From an uncultured Eubacteriales bacterium (GTDB taxonomy: Bacteria; Bacillota; Clostridia; Oscillospirales; CAG-272), in contig CAKSVM010000124.1 in NCBI GenBank assembly GCA_934503195.1, forward strand, positions 1 to 7,116: a stretch of 7,116 nucleotides of DNA, in the 5' to 3' direction. The notes beneath the pieces were generated by a model that searched no databases, was not told the DNA's origin, and worked only from the letters and a program-made list of their open reading frames with translations. How positions within the stretch are numbered: position 1 is the stretch's first letter; each line of letters opens with the position of its first letter. A program made the position numbers and the translations under genes. Of the stretch, positions 1 to 6,237 are shown in pieces.

Positions 1-30
1 GCCGAAACCTACATATCCGAAAGGAACTGA
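1..30 (+). CDS. 3' end of an upstream solute-binding lipoprotein-like gene (partial)
   Basis: The first 30 bases read in frame 1 as AETYISERN followed by TGA. This closely matches the last nine residues of the next gene (AETYIAEKS, then TGA): six of nine residues and 24 of 30 bases agree, and both proteins end at the same distance from the shared block. The fragment is therefore most likely the C-terminus of a paralogous extracellular solute-binding protein. Many Clostridia binding proteins end in a helix of this general kind, so it is family-consistent, but nine residues cannot prove identity. One base separates the stop (28-30) from the next ATG (32-34), which suggests one transcript and translational coupling. 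The rest of the gene lies outside the window. Confidence 0.6.
   Translation, partial: AETYISERN
20..25 (+). promoter_or_regulatory. Ribosome binding site inside the end of the upstream gene
   Basis: AAAGGA ends 6 bases before the ATG at 32. It lies within the last sense codons of the upstream gene, so a ribosome terminating at 28-30 would sit on this start. This supports both the chosen start and translational coupling. Confidence 0.7.
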
Positions 31-31
31 C

Positions 32-2149
32 ATGAAAAACCTCATCTGCCTTATCCTAGCTGTAATAATCATCCTCCCTCTCGCCGCCTGCGGCAAAACC
101 GACGGCGAGCGCGTGACAAACGTCTTCAGTTCGGAGGAGATCGAGCTTCCCGACGACTTCACGCCGCAGACAATCTGTCACCTCGAAAACGGCTATGCCC
201 TTCTCGAAACCGATTCCTCGGTTCCGACCACGCGCGTCGTAAAAATCGAAAAGAACGGAAGCAAATTCGAAATCGCGTCCGACGAGCGGATCGACGAATA
301 CGTCTCCTGCGCGTCATTCCTCCCCGGCGGCGATATCGTCTTCATCGGCAACGGAAAGCTCAACCGCCGCGGTGAGAAGAATCTCACAATCGACGAGGAA
401 TCGCTCCCGGGCGGCAACTCCTTCTGCGGAATCGCCGCGGACAAAAACGGAAAAATCTTCCTCTCGACAAACTTCAGCGGAGTCGTCACCGACGACGAAT
501 TCAACCTCTCCTTCACGCCGATCACCGACGGCACCTTCTACAACGCCTGCGCCGGAACCGACGGTTATGTCTACACCGTCATGAACTCAACGGTCACCGG
601 AACAAATTATTACAAGATCGACTCGGACTCCCAAAATGCCGTGCTGATGAAAGCCACCGGAAATATGGATCTCGTCTCGGGCGGCGACGGCCGGCTCTGG
701 TTCAAAAACAGCACCGGACTCTATTTCTGGGAGTCGGACAATATGAACCCCGTCTGCGACTTCATAAACTCGAATCTCACGCCGAGAAAAATCACAAAGG
801 TTCTCCCCGAGGACGACGATCATTTCGCCGCGATCTACGACGGAAGACTCTTCCACCTGACCCGCGTTCCCGACGACAAGGTCGAGCCGCGGACGCTGAT
901 TCACGTCGCCGGAACGACCATTCCGAACTATTTGCTCGACGAGGCCGCCGAGTTCAACCGACGCCAGAACAAATTCCGCGTCGTCATCGACGATTACAGC
1001 GCATATCCCGACGCCGACACCAAGCTCCGCAACGACATAATCTCCGGAAAGCTGCCCGACGTCATGATCTTCGGCGCATTCGAGGATTATCACGAGGAAT
1101 ACATAAACCAGAAGATGTTCGCCGACCTCGGAAAGCTTATCGAAAACGACCCTGATTTCGACTCATCCGACCTCATAAAGGGCGTTCTCCGCGCGGGCGA
1201 GTCGAACGGAAAGCTCTACGAGATTCCGACCTTCTTCATGATGGAAACCTTCATCATAAAGTCAAAGAACGCTCCGGCCGACGGCTGGACTCTGCGTGAG
1301 TTCCTCGACTGGGCAAAGAATCTCGACAACGCCGTCGCGATAAACAAAAAGCCGATCGACCTTCTCTATTCGCTCATCCGCTGCTCGACCGAGGAATTCG
1401 TCGACTACGAAGCCGGAACCTGCGCTTTCGATTCGGATCTCTTCCGCGAGACGCTCGAGTTCGCGAAGAATTATCACCCCGACCCGACCGACTTCATGAC
1501 TGCCGAAGAAAAGAAGCTTTACGCCGAAAACAAGCTCTTCGCCACGACAAACGACAAGATTCTGGTCATCGACCCGAGCTACTGTTATTCTCCGATGGCG
1601 TTTTATATGAGATCCATGTATCGTCTAGGCTTTGAGGACTTCAGAATAATCGGATATCCCGACTCGGACGGCGGCGGCACCGCGCTTAACGTCTGGGGAA
1701 GCTTCGCGATCGTCGAAAAATCCGACGTCAAGGAAGCGGCGTGGGATTTCGTCAAGGGCGTGCTCACAAGAATCCCCGAGTTCACGGACGGCGATTTCAA
1801 CTGCTCAAAGCGGGCGATACAGAAGATCTACGAGTCGTACTACAAAAACGTCTACGCCTTCAGCCGCACAGGGAACAGAGTAGGCAGCGGACCCATTGAG
1901 GATTATGAAAGCGGAAGATGGAGCGGTTATGACGAAGAAGAGGATTATCTCCGCCGCTTCACCGAGGCCGATTACAACAAGCTCATGAACGCGCTTGAAA
2001 ACGCCGGAACCTGCCTGCGCTCCGACTCGACCCTCTGGGCGATAATCAAAGAGGAGGCCGAGGCCTACTTCTCGGACGCGAAAACCCTCGACGAAACGGT
2101 GAAAATCATCCAGAACCGCGCCGAGACCTACATCGCCGAAAAAAGCTGA
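32..2149 (+). CDS. Extracellular solute-binding lipoprotein with N-terminal beta-propeller-like region
   Basis: This is a 705-aa surface lipoprotein. Residues 1-20 form a signal peptide (MKN, hydrophobic core, then lipobox LAAC with Cys20 as the predicted lipidated residue). Residues about 40-280 show recurring short strands around Gly-Asp/Asn-Gly turns (FLPGGDIVFIG near 96, IAADKNGKIFLST near 134, GTDGYVYTV near 175, GGDGRLWF near 217, YDGRLFHL near 269), which resemble beta-propeller blades. Residues about 287-705 look like an ABC-type solute-binding protein: a beta-alpha start (LIHVAGTTIPNYLLDEAAEFN), the KLPDVMIFG strand near 340, GKLYEIPTFF near 393, and a late GYPDSDGGG...WGSFAIVEKS segment with AAWDFVKGVLT. 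Typical binding proteins are 400-550 aa; the propeller-like region explains the excess. The ligand cannot be read from sequence; sugar is the usual guess. It probably shares a transcript with the gene ending at 30 and is closed by the terminator at 2149-2184. The frame is intact. Confidence 0.88.
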   Translation: MKNLICLILAVIIILPLAACGKTDGERVTNVFSSEEIELPDDFTPQTICHLENGYALLETDSSVPTTRVVKIEKNGSKFEIASDERIDEYVSCASFLPGGDIVFIGNGKLNRRGEKNLTIDEESLPGGNSFCGIAADKNGKIFLSTNFSGVVTDDEFNLSFTPITDGTFYNACAGTDGYVYTVMNSTVTGTNYYKIDSDSQNAVLMKATGNMDLVSGGDGRLWFKNSTGLYFWESDNMNPVCDFINSNLTPRKITKVLPEDDDHFAAIYDGRLFHLTRVPDDKVEPRTLIHVAGTTIPNYLLDEAAEFNRRQNKFRVVIDDYSAYPDADTKLRNDIISGKLPDVMIFGAFEDYHEEYINQKMFADLGKLIENDPDFDSSDLIKGVLRAGESNGKLYEIPTFFMMETFIIKSKNAPADGWTLREFLDWAKNLDNAVAINKKPIDLLYSLIRCSTEEFVDYEAGTCAFDSDLFRETLEFAKNYHPDPTDFMTAEEKKLYAENKLFATTNDKILVIDPSYCYSPMAFYMRSMYRLGFEDFRIIGYPDSDGGGTALNVWGSFAIVEKSDVKEAAWDFVKGVLTRIPEFTDGDFNCSKRAIQKIYESYYKNVYAFSRTGNRVGSGPIEDYESGRWSGYDEEEDYLRRFTEADYNKLMNALENAGTCLRSDSTLWAIIKEEAEAYFSDAKTLDETVKIIQNRAETYIAEKS

Positions 2150-2184
2150 AAAAAGCGGGAAGACGCGCGTCTTCCCGCTTTTTT
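2149..2184. terminator. Perfect-palindrome bidirectional intrinsic terminator
   Basis: Arms GCGGGAAGACGC (2155-2166) and GCGTCTTCCCGC (2167-2178) are exactly complementary, flanked by six A on the left and six T on the right. The whole 36-base stretch equals its own reverse complement, so it forms a GC-rich hairpin with a U tail on either strand. It overlaps the last base of the plus-strand stop at 2147-2149, and lies 38 bases past the stop of the convergent minus-strand gene. It can therefore terminate both. Confidence 0.93.
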
Positions 2185-2194
2185 CACAAATTCA

Positions 2195-2223
2195 TTGACA
2201 TACCGCGGAATCTGTGGTATAAT
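2195..2223 (+). promoter_or_regulatory. Consensus sigma-A promoter pointing antisense into the binding-protein gene
   Basis: TTGACA (2195-2200), a 17-base spacer and TATAAT (2218-2223) match the sigma-A consensus at 12 of 12 positions, with the extended -10 dinucleotide TG at 2215-2216. Transcription would start near 2230 and run rightward, antisense to the 3' end of the minus-strand gene, whose TAA stop is read from 2223-2225. It lies just beyond the terminator at 2149-2184, so it is insulated from the upstream plus-strand operon. No convincing plus-strand gene follows, so any product would be an antisense or non-coding RNA. The sequence match is plain; activity is inferred. Confidence 0.65.
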
Positions 2224-3677
2224 TATCTGTAGACCTCAAGGAGCTTTTCGAGATTTTCCTCGTACGAGGCTTCCTTCTTCGCGTACTCCGATGCGACGTT
2301 ATTATTGTTGTTGCGGAGAAGATTTACCCAGAGGTGTCCGACGCCGTCGAGCGCGGAAGAGTTCAGATATCCAAAGTCAAACGTCAGTCCGTCGCGGATC
2401 ATGTCGATCATCTCGGCCGACTCGTCGTCGCGCGCACCCTTGGTCTTCAGAGCGACGTCATAGAACGCCGGAACGACCTTCTTGTAGCTCTCGGAAGCGA
2501 TTCCCTCAAGCACGATGCTTGTCATCTCGGGATTCTTCGCGTCCTTCGGGATAACGAAGAGCGTAAACTCGTCAAGCGACGTCGAATGGTAATTTTCCTG
2601 CTTCGAATCATACTTCGGATACGGAATGATTCCGAAATCATCGTCCATCGCGCGGAGCTTGTCGACCTTGCCGAGGATTGACGTACCGATCAGTCCCTGT
2701 CCGTTCGAGAAGTGTTCGCCGCTCTTGTTGCCGAACTCGGCTGTGAAGTTGACCGCGCCGCTGTCATAGAAGAAGCTGTTGAGCTTTCCGATAGCCTCGA
2801 TCGCCTTCGTACTCATGAAGGTCAGCTTCGGGAAACCGTCGCTTCCCTTTGTGGTAACCTTGATTTCAAACGCTTCCTTAAGATTGTCGACCGCCGTCGC
2901 GTAGTCGGTTATGTAGCCGTAGAGATCTCCGTCGGACATCTTCCCGTCGCCGTCAAGGTCGGTGTAGACATCCTTCGTGATCTCGACGAGCTTGTCAAAG
3001 GTCCACTCGCCGTTCTTCACGATCTCGTAGAGATCAGGAGTCTTGTAGTTCTCGGCCAGACGCTTGTTGAAGAGCATACAGCGCATATTCTGCCACAAAA
3101 CAAGTGACGCGTCTCCGGTGACAAGATAGCACTTGCCGTTGATGTTCATCTCGTCGGCGATCTGATCCGACCACCACGGCTTCGTGAAATCGTTGTACTT
3201 CATCGTGTTCCAGTCGATGAAAAGCCCCTCGCCGACAAGACCCGGAATCGTCGCCGCGTAGCCCGCGACAAGATCGTAAACCCCGTCGCCCGACATTATC
3301 GACGCGCGGAGATTGTTGTTGAACTCGGTCGAAGGCCAGTTGCAGTCCATCGCGACCGTCTTGAAGGTCACGCCGAAACGCTCCTCGACCTTGCGGTCAC
3401 GGTTGTAGAGCGCGTCGTTGAGAACGTCGCCGTCGGCCTCGGGGGTGTTAAACTCGTAGTCGTATTTCGTGCGGGTCAGAATCGTGAAATCCTTGTTGAA
3501 TTTCTTGTCGGGGAGATTGTCAAGTACGGCCTCGCGTCCGGTGAGAGCCTCGGTTGTTTCACCGTTTCCACCGGCGGTCGTTCCGTCGGTCGGATTGTTT
3601 TTGCCGCCTTCCTGTCCGCAGGAAGCAAACGACGCCAGCATCGCGGCGAGAATGATCAGGGATATCGCTTTTTTCAT
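2223..3677 (-). CDS. Extracellular solute-binding lipoprotein (module A)
   Basis: This 484-aa lipoprotein is a probable ABC-importer substrate-binding protein. MKK and a hydrophobic core lead to a lipobox-like FASC with Cys20, followed by a Gly/Thr/Asn/Glu-rich tether (about 21-45). The globular part has strands and helices typical of the family: FTILTRTKYDYEF near 64, EERFGVTFKTV near 98, an FTKPWWSDQI segment near 164, FNKRL near 203, a 12-residue EF-hand-like loop D240-D251, FGIIPYPKYD near 348, and ESYKKVVPAFYDVALKTK near 396. Many blocks align with the lipoprotein at 4720-6204, so the two are paralogs. The start at 3677 is preferred over an in-frame ATG 48 bases upstream: it begins a proper signal peptide and has a GAAAGG site 11 bases ahead. 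The gene is divergent from an AraC regulator that probably controls it. A five-Asn run near 456-460 is unusual but in frame. The ligand is unknown; no permease is nearby. Confidence 0.88.
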   Translation of the reverse strand: MKKAISLIILAAMLASFASCGQEGGKNNPTDGTTAGGNGETTEALTGREAVLDNLPDKKFNKDFTILTRTKYDYEFNTPEADGDVLNDALYNRDRKVEERFGVTFKTVAMDCNWPSTEFNNNLRASIMSGDGVYDLVAGYAATIPGLVGEGLFIDWNTMKYNDFTKPWWSDQIADEMNINGKCYLVTGDASLVLWQNMRCMLFNKRLAENYKTPDLYEIVKNGEWTFDKLVEITKDVYTDLDGDGKMSDGDLYGYITDYATAVDNLKEAFEIKVTTKGSDGFPKLTFMSTKAIEAIGKLNSFFYDSGAVNFTAEFGNKSGEHFSNGQGLIGTSILGKVDKLRAMDDDFGIIPYPKYDSKQENYHSTSLDEFTLFVIPKDAKNPEMTSIVLEGIASESYKKVVPAFYDVALKTKGARDDESAEMIDMIRDGLTFDFGYLNSSALDGVGHLWVNLLRNNNNNVASEYAKKEASYEENLEKLLEVYR

Positions 3678-3688
3678 TATTTCCAGAA

Positions 3689-3694
3689 CCTTTC
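3689..3694 (-). promoter_or_regulatory. Ribosome binding site fixing the start at 3677
   Basis: On the minus strand, GAAAGG lies 11 bases before the ATG at 3677-3675. The alternative upstream ATG at 3725 falls at the -10 box of the likely promoter and would put a charged 16-residue extension ahead of the signal peptide. Confidence 0.6.
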
Positions 3695-3695
3695 G

Positions 3696-3724
3696 TTGAA
3701 TTTTGTTTACATAAAGATTATACA
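3696..3724 (+). promoter_or_regulatory. Weak candidate promoter for the AraC regulator (module A)
   Basis: TTGAAT (3696-3701) and TATACA (3719-3724) are separated by 17 bases and each match the consensus at four of six positions. A start near 3731 would give a leader of about 64 bases running through the direct repeats, which would allow autoregulation. The -10 overlaps that of the divergent binding-protein promoter. This is a weak match and could be chance in an AT-rich gap. Confidence 0.3.
3717..3722 (-). promoter_or_regulatory. -10 box of the module A binding-protein promoter, lacking a -35
   Basis: The minus strand reads TATAAT at 3722-3717, predicting a start near 3710 and a leader of about 33 bases before the ATG at 3677. 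The -35 position at 17-base spacing (3745-3740) reads CAGAAA, which does not resemble TTGACA. A perfect -10 with no -35, and phased repeats covering the -35 position, is the usual form of an activator-dependent promoter. Confidence 0.6.
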
Positions 3725-3733
3725 TTATTTCCC

Positions 3734-3774
3734 GCTCAATTTCTGCTCAATTTATGGTTTTCACTACTCAATTT
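3734..3774 (+). repeat. Three helically phased direct repeats, probable AraC-family operator (module A)
   Basis: CTCAATTT occurs exactly at 3735-3742, 3746-3753 and 3767-3774. The first two copies share a leading G (GCTCAATTT) and the last two share a trailing ATG (CTCAATTTATG). Start-to-start distances are 11 and 21 bases, about one and two helical turns, so all copies face the same side of the DNA. The first two straddle the -35 position of the minus-strand promoter, at about -24 to -43 from the predicted start. AraC/XylS proteins bind direct repeats through two helix-turn-helix units on one DNA face, and the adjacent gene at 3795 encodes such a protein. The assignment to that protein is inferred. 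Confidence 0.65.
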
Positions 3775-3783
3775 ATGCAAAAA

Positions 3784-3788
3784 AGGAG
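3784..3788 (+). promoter_or_regulatory. Strong ribosome binding site fixing the AraC start at 3795
   Basis: AGGAG, within AAAAGGAGAA, ends 6 bases before the ATG at 3795. This selects the 269-aa protein over an in-frame ATG at 3696, which would translate the direct-repeat operator and add 33 residues with no counterpart in the family. Confidence 0.85.
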
Positions 3789-3794
3789 AATAAA

Positions 3795-4604
3795 ATGGAG
3801 CATAACGTCATTTTTGAATATAAGGTCGGCCATAGGAGGCTCTGGTACGCGAATCAGCGCGGCTGGTTCCGGCATTTTCACTACCCGCCCGAGCTGATCG
3901 TCCCGCTCGACGGCGAATTCATACTCTCGGTCGACGACGTCGATTACACGATAAAAAAAGACGAGTGCGGCATCGTTTTCCCGTATCAGCTCCACGAGAT
4001 CAAGGGCATAAACTGTGAGTCGTCGATCATCATCTTCGGCGATCTCGGCTGGGGACTCGACTTCCAGAAATATTTCACCGAATATCTCCCGGTCTCAAAC
4101 CGCATCGAAAATAGCAGATTCCCGAGCTGGATCCCCGGACTCGTCCGCGAATATCAGCGCACGAGCTACCGATGGGTCGAGGACGGAAAACGTGACAACA
4201 TCATGTCAGCCAGCATGGACGGCCTGGCGCAGCTCATTTACGCCGAGATCCTGAAAAACCTCCCGATGGTAAAATCCGACGAAAAGCGCGATATCGACAC
4301 GCTCAACACCGTGATCCGCTGGTGTAACCTGCACTACACCGAGCAGATAACCCTCGACGACGCGGCGCGCGAGCTTTTCCTGTCAAAGAGCAGCATTTCG
4401 CACATGATGTCGGGAAATCTCCACATCAGCTTCACGCGCTACATAAATTCCCTGCGCGCCGGACGCGCCTGCGAGCTTCTTAAGAACACCGATCTCCCGG
4501 TCAGCGACATAGCCTTCGAGTCTGGCTTCGGCTCGATCTGGAGCTTCAACCGGAACTTCCGCGAGCTTGTCGGCGTCACGCCGGGCGGGTACCGCGACAA
4601 GTGA
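3795..4604 (+). CDS. AraC-family transcriptional regulator with cupin sensor domain (module A)
   Basis: This 269-aa cytoplasmic one-component regulator has an N-terminal cupin-like effector domain (about 20-100) with FHYPPELIVPLDGEF at 28-42, a beta-strand run through VDYTIKKDECGIVFP and a late YQLHEI near 64. Residues about 100-165 form a helical linker. The C-terminal AraC/XylS DNA-binding domain spans about 168-269: the first helix-turn-helix is ITLDDAARELFLSKSSISHM (185-204), and the second lies in LPVSDIAFESGFGSIWSFNRNF (234-255), followed by the family signature end (RELVGVTPGGYRDK). The protein is full length for the class. It is divergent from the binding-protein gene at 2223-3677 and separated from it by the phased repeats, which makes it the likely activator of that gene and perhaps of itself. 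The effector is probably the ligand or a metabolite of the same solute, by inference. Convergent with 4720-6204, with a terminator between. Confidence 0.93.
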   Translation: MEHNVIFEYKVGHRRLWYANQRGWFRHFHYPPELIVPLDGEFILSVDDVDYTIKKDECGIVFPYQLHEIKGINCESSIIIFGDLGWGLDFQKYFTEYLPVSNRIENSRFPSWIPGLVREYQRTSYRWVEDGKRDNIMSASMDGLAQLIYAEILKNLPMVKSDEKRDIDTLNTVIRWCNLHYTEQITLDDAARELFLSKSSISHMMSGNLHISFTRYINSLRAGRACELLKNTDLPVSDIAFESGFGSIWSFNRNFRELVGVTPGGYRDK

Positions 4605-4663
4605 ATCCGCGCGCCCGCAAGCTTCCCGCGCCCTTGAACGCGAATTTCCCGAAAATAAAAACC

Positions 4664-4701
4664 GCCGCCGCGGAAATTTTCCGCGGCGGCCTTGATTTTT
4701 T
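4664..4701. terminator. GC-rich bidirectional intrinsic terminator
   Basis: Arms at 4664-4676 and 4678-4690 are complementary over 13 bases; the GC part is GCCGCCGCGG with CCGCGGCGGC, and the loop is AAATTTT. On the plus strand the hairpin is followed by TTGATTTTTT (4692-4701). On the minus strand the stem is followed by GG and then a T-rich run (from 4651-4661). It sits between the AraC stop at 4602-4604 and the convergent binding-protein stop at 4720-4722 and can serve both. The preceding stretch 4605-4650 shows no other feature. Confidence 0.88.
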
Positions 4702-4720
4702 CGTCAGATTGTGGTATAAT
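4692..4720 (+). promoter_or_regulatory. Second antisense-facing extended -10 promoter at a binding-protein 3' end
   Basis: TTGATT (4692-4697), a 17-base spacer and TATAAT (4715-4720) with extended TG at 4712-4713. The -35 matches at four of six positions and overlaps the U-tract of the terminator; the -10 is perfect and overlaps the stop of the minus-strand gene (4720-4722). Position and orientation are the same as at 2195-2223, and 14 bases (TGTGGTATAATTAT, 4710-4723) are identical. The predicted start is near 4727 and the transcript would be antisense to the gene at 4720-6204. No plus-strand reading frame with a plausible start follows. Confidence 0.55.
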
Positions 4721-6204
4721 TATTTACCGAAGTCCTCAAAGTAGGTTATGACCTTCTCGTAGTAGGTCGAAACGGCCGATTCCTTGCCCGCCCAGTACGA
4801 CTCGAAGTTCGGGTTGTTCGAAGCGATAAGCGTCTGGAAGATGAACGACGCGCCGTTCCAGCCGTCGTAAACGTATCCGAGATCGAACACGCGGCTGTTC
4901 ACGATCATATCGATCATCGCGATCGACTCGTCGTCGCGCGTGTACTTCGTCTTGAGAGCGACCTCATAGTAGGCCGGAATGACCTTCTTGTAGCTCTCGG
5001 CGCAGAGTGCCTCGGTGATGATTCCGACCCGCTCGACGTCGGTTATCGACGCCGGAACCGCCAGCACGTCGTGGCTTCCGTCGACCATCGTCGTGTACTT
5101 TTCCTGAGCCTCGTCCCACTTCGGATACGGAAGGATTCCGTAATCGTCCTTCATCTCGCGGAGATTCTGCACCGCGTTTCCGATTTGTCCGCTTATGAAG
5201 AGCGCGCGCCCCTCGTTGAAGCAATCAAGCGCGAAGAAGGAATTGTACTCGGCTTCCTTCGAGTTTATGTAAATTCCGTCGTTCTCAAAGAAGACCGAGC
5301 AGAGCTTCGTCACCATATCGGCCGTCTTGTCGGTGTGGTAGGTGAGCTCGACGCCGCCGTCCTTGTTCTTCTGTAAAACGTGTCCGCCGAACGACCAGAA
5401 ATACGCGTTGAGTGCCGAACGCGCCGTCGTGACGAAACCGAAGCGGTCACCGCCGTCGATCTTTCCGTTCGAGTTCAGATCGACGTAGATGTCCTTCGTC
5501 AGCTCCTGAACCTTGTCGATCGTCCACTTGCCCTCGTTGACGATTCCGTAGAGATCGTCGAGCTTGTAGTCGACCGCGATTGCCTTGTTGTAGAACATAC
5601 AGTAGGTGTTCGCGAGCGCGGAGAGCGCGTAGTCGCCGACCGCAAGCAGGCAGACGTCATCCACAGTCAGATCGTCAACCGTCGAGTCAGCCCACCACGG
5701 CTTTGTGAAGTCGACGTACGGCACGTTGTACCAGTTCATGTAAATGTCGTTCATTGCCGCCGAACCCGACTGAACAACATGAGTCATGCAGAGATCTATC
5801 GAGTCGTCACCCGCCTGAACCATGTTGCTGACTCTCTGTTTCATTTCGCTGTGTCCATCCGAAACGACCTCGAACTTCACGCCGAACCGATCCTCAACCG
5901 CGAGATTCCGCGCGTACATCGCGTCGTCAACGACGTCTCCGGTCGATTCCTCCTGAATGACCATCCACTCGTTTCCGGTCTCGGTCGCGATCGTGAAGGT
6001 CGCGCCGTTGTAATTCTTTTCGGGAAGACCGTCGGAAATCGCCTCACGCTCAGCTTTCGCGTCGAGCGGCGCGGTTGTCGTCTCACCCGAACCCGAAGTG
6101 GAATCGGACGGAGTCGTCTCGTCCTGCCCCGCCTCACCGCCGCAGGACGCCGCCGAGAGAACAAGCGACATGAGAAGCAGGAGACTTACAAATCTTTTTT
6201 TCAT
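4720..6204 (-). CDS. Extracellular solute-binding lipoprotein (module B)
   Basis: This 494-aa surface lipoprotein is a probable substrate-binding component of an ABC importer. The signal peptide starts MKKRF, with a Leu-rich core and lipobox-like AASC (Cys21), followed by a Ser/Thr/Glu/Gly tether (about 22-47). It shares blocks with the module A lipoprotein in the same order: LPEKNYNGATFTIATE near 60, EDRFGVKFEVV near 104, VDFTKPWWAD near 164, CMFYNKAIAVDYKLDDLYGIV near 202, an EF-hand-like loop D242-D253, YGILPYPKWD near 355, ESYKKVIPAYYEVALKTK near 403 and RDDESIAMIDMI near 423. It is thus a diverged paralog of similar length. The start is secured by GGAGG (6212-6216 on the minus strand) 7 bases before the ATG. 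It is divergent from the AraC gene at 6329, with a candidate operator in the gap. No permease or ATPase lies nearby, so partners must be elsewhere. The solute is unknown; a sugar is likely from general family experience. Confidence 0.9.
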   Translation of the reverse strand: MKKRFVSLLLLMSLVLSAASCGGEAGQDETTPSDSTSGSGETTTAPLDAKAEREAISDGLPEKNYNGATFTIATETGNEWMVIQEESTGDVVDDAMYARNLAVEDRFGVKFEVVSDGHSEMKQRVSNMVQAGDDSIDLCMTHVVQSGSAAMNDIYMNWYNVPYVDFTKPWWADSTVDDLTVDDVCLLAVGDYALSALANTYCMFYNKAIAVDYKLDDLYGIVNEGKWTIDKVQELTKDIYVDLNSNGKIDGGDRFGFVTTARSALNAYFWSFGGHVLQKNKDGGVELTYHTDKTADMVTKLCSVFFENDGIYINSKEAEYNSFFALDCFNEGRALFISGQIGNAVQNLREMKDDYGILPYPKWDEAQEKYTTMVDGSHDVLAVPASITDVERVGIITEALCAESYKKVIPAYYEVALKTKYTRDDESIAMIDMIVNSRVFDLGYVYDGWNGASFIFQTLIASNNPNFESYWAGKESAVSTYYEKVITYFEDFGK

Positions 6205-6237
6205 ATCTGAACCTCCAAGTTAAAATAGAACATATAT

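Noticed and set aside
2201..2219. Inverted repeat (TACCGCGG with CTGTGGTA) between the two promoter boxes as an operator
   Set aside because: It needs two G-T pairings, is not symmetric as DNA, and has no counterpart at the second antisense promoter.
2195..2554. A plus-strand open frame starting at the antisense promoter
   Set aside because: Its ATG lies upstream of the predicted transcript start (near 2230), and the product is Arg/Ser-rich low-complexity. It is not a credible product of that promoter.
3678..3725. A 48-base upstream extension of the module A lipoprotein gene
   Set aside because: It would begin inside the promoter -10 region and bury the signal peptide; the ATG at 3677 has a ribosome site and a proper lipoprotein start.
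3696..3794. An N-terminal extension of the first AraC gene
   Set aside because: It would translate the direct repeats and bypass the strong AGGAG site before 3795.
5380..6210. A 276-codon plus-strand open frame opposite the module B lipoprotein
   Set aside because: It is Arg/Val-rich, lacks domain features, and lies fully antisense to a convincing lipoprotein; GC-rich codon bias produces such shadows.
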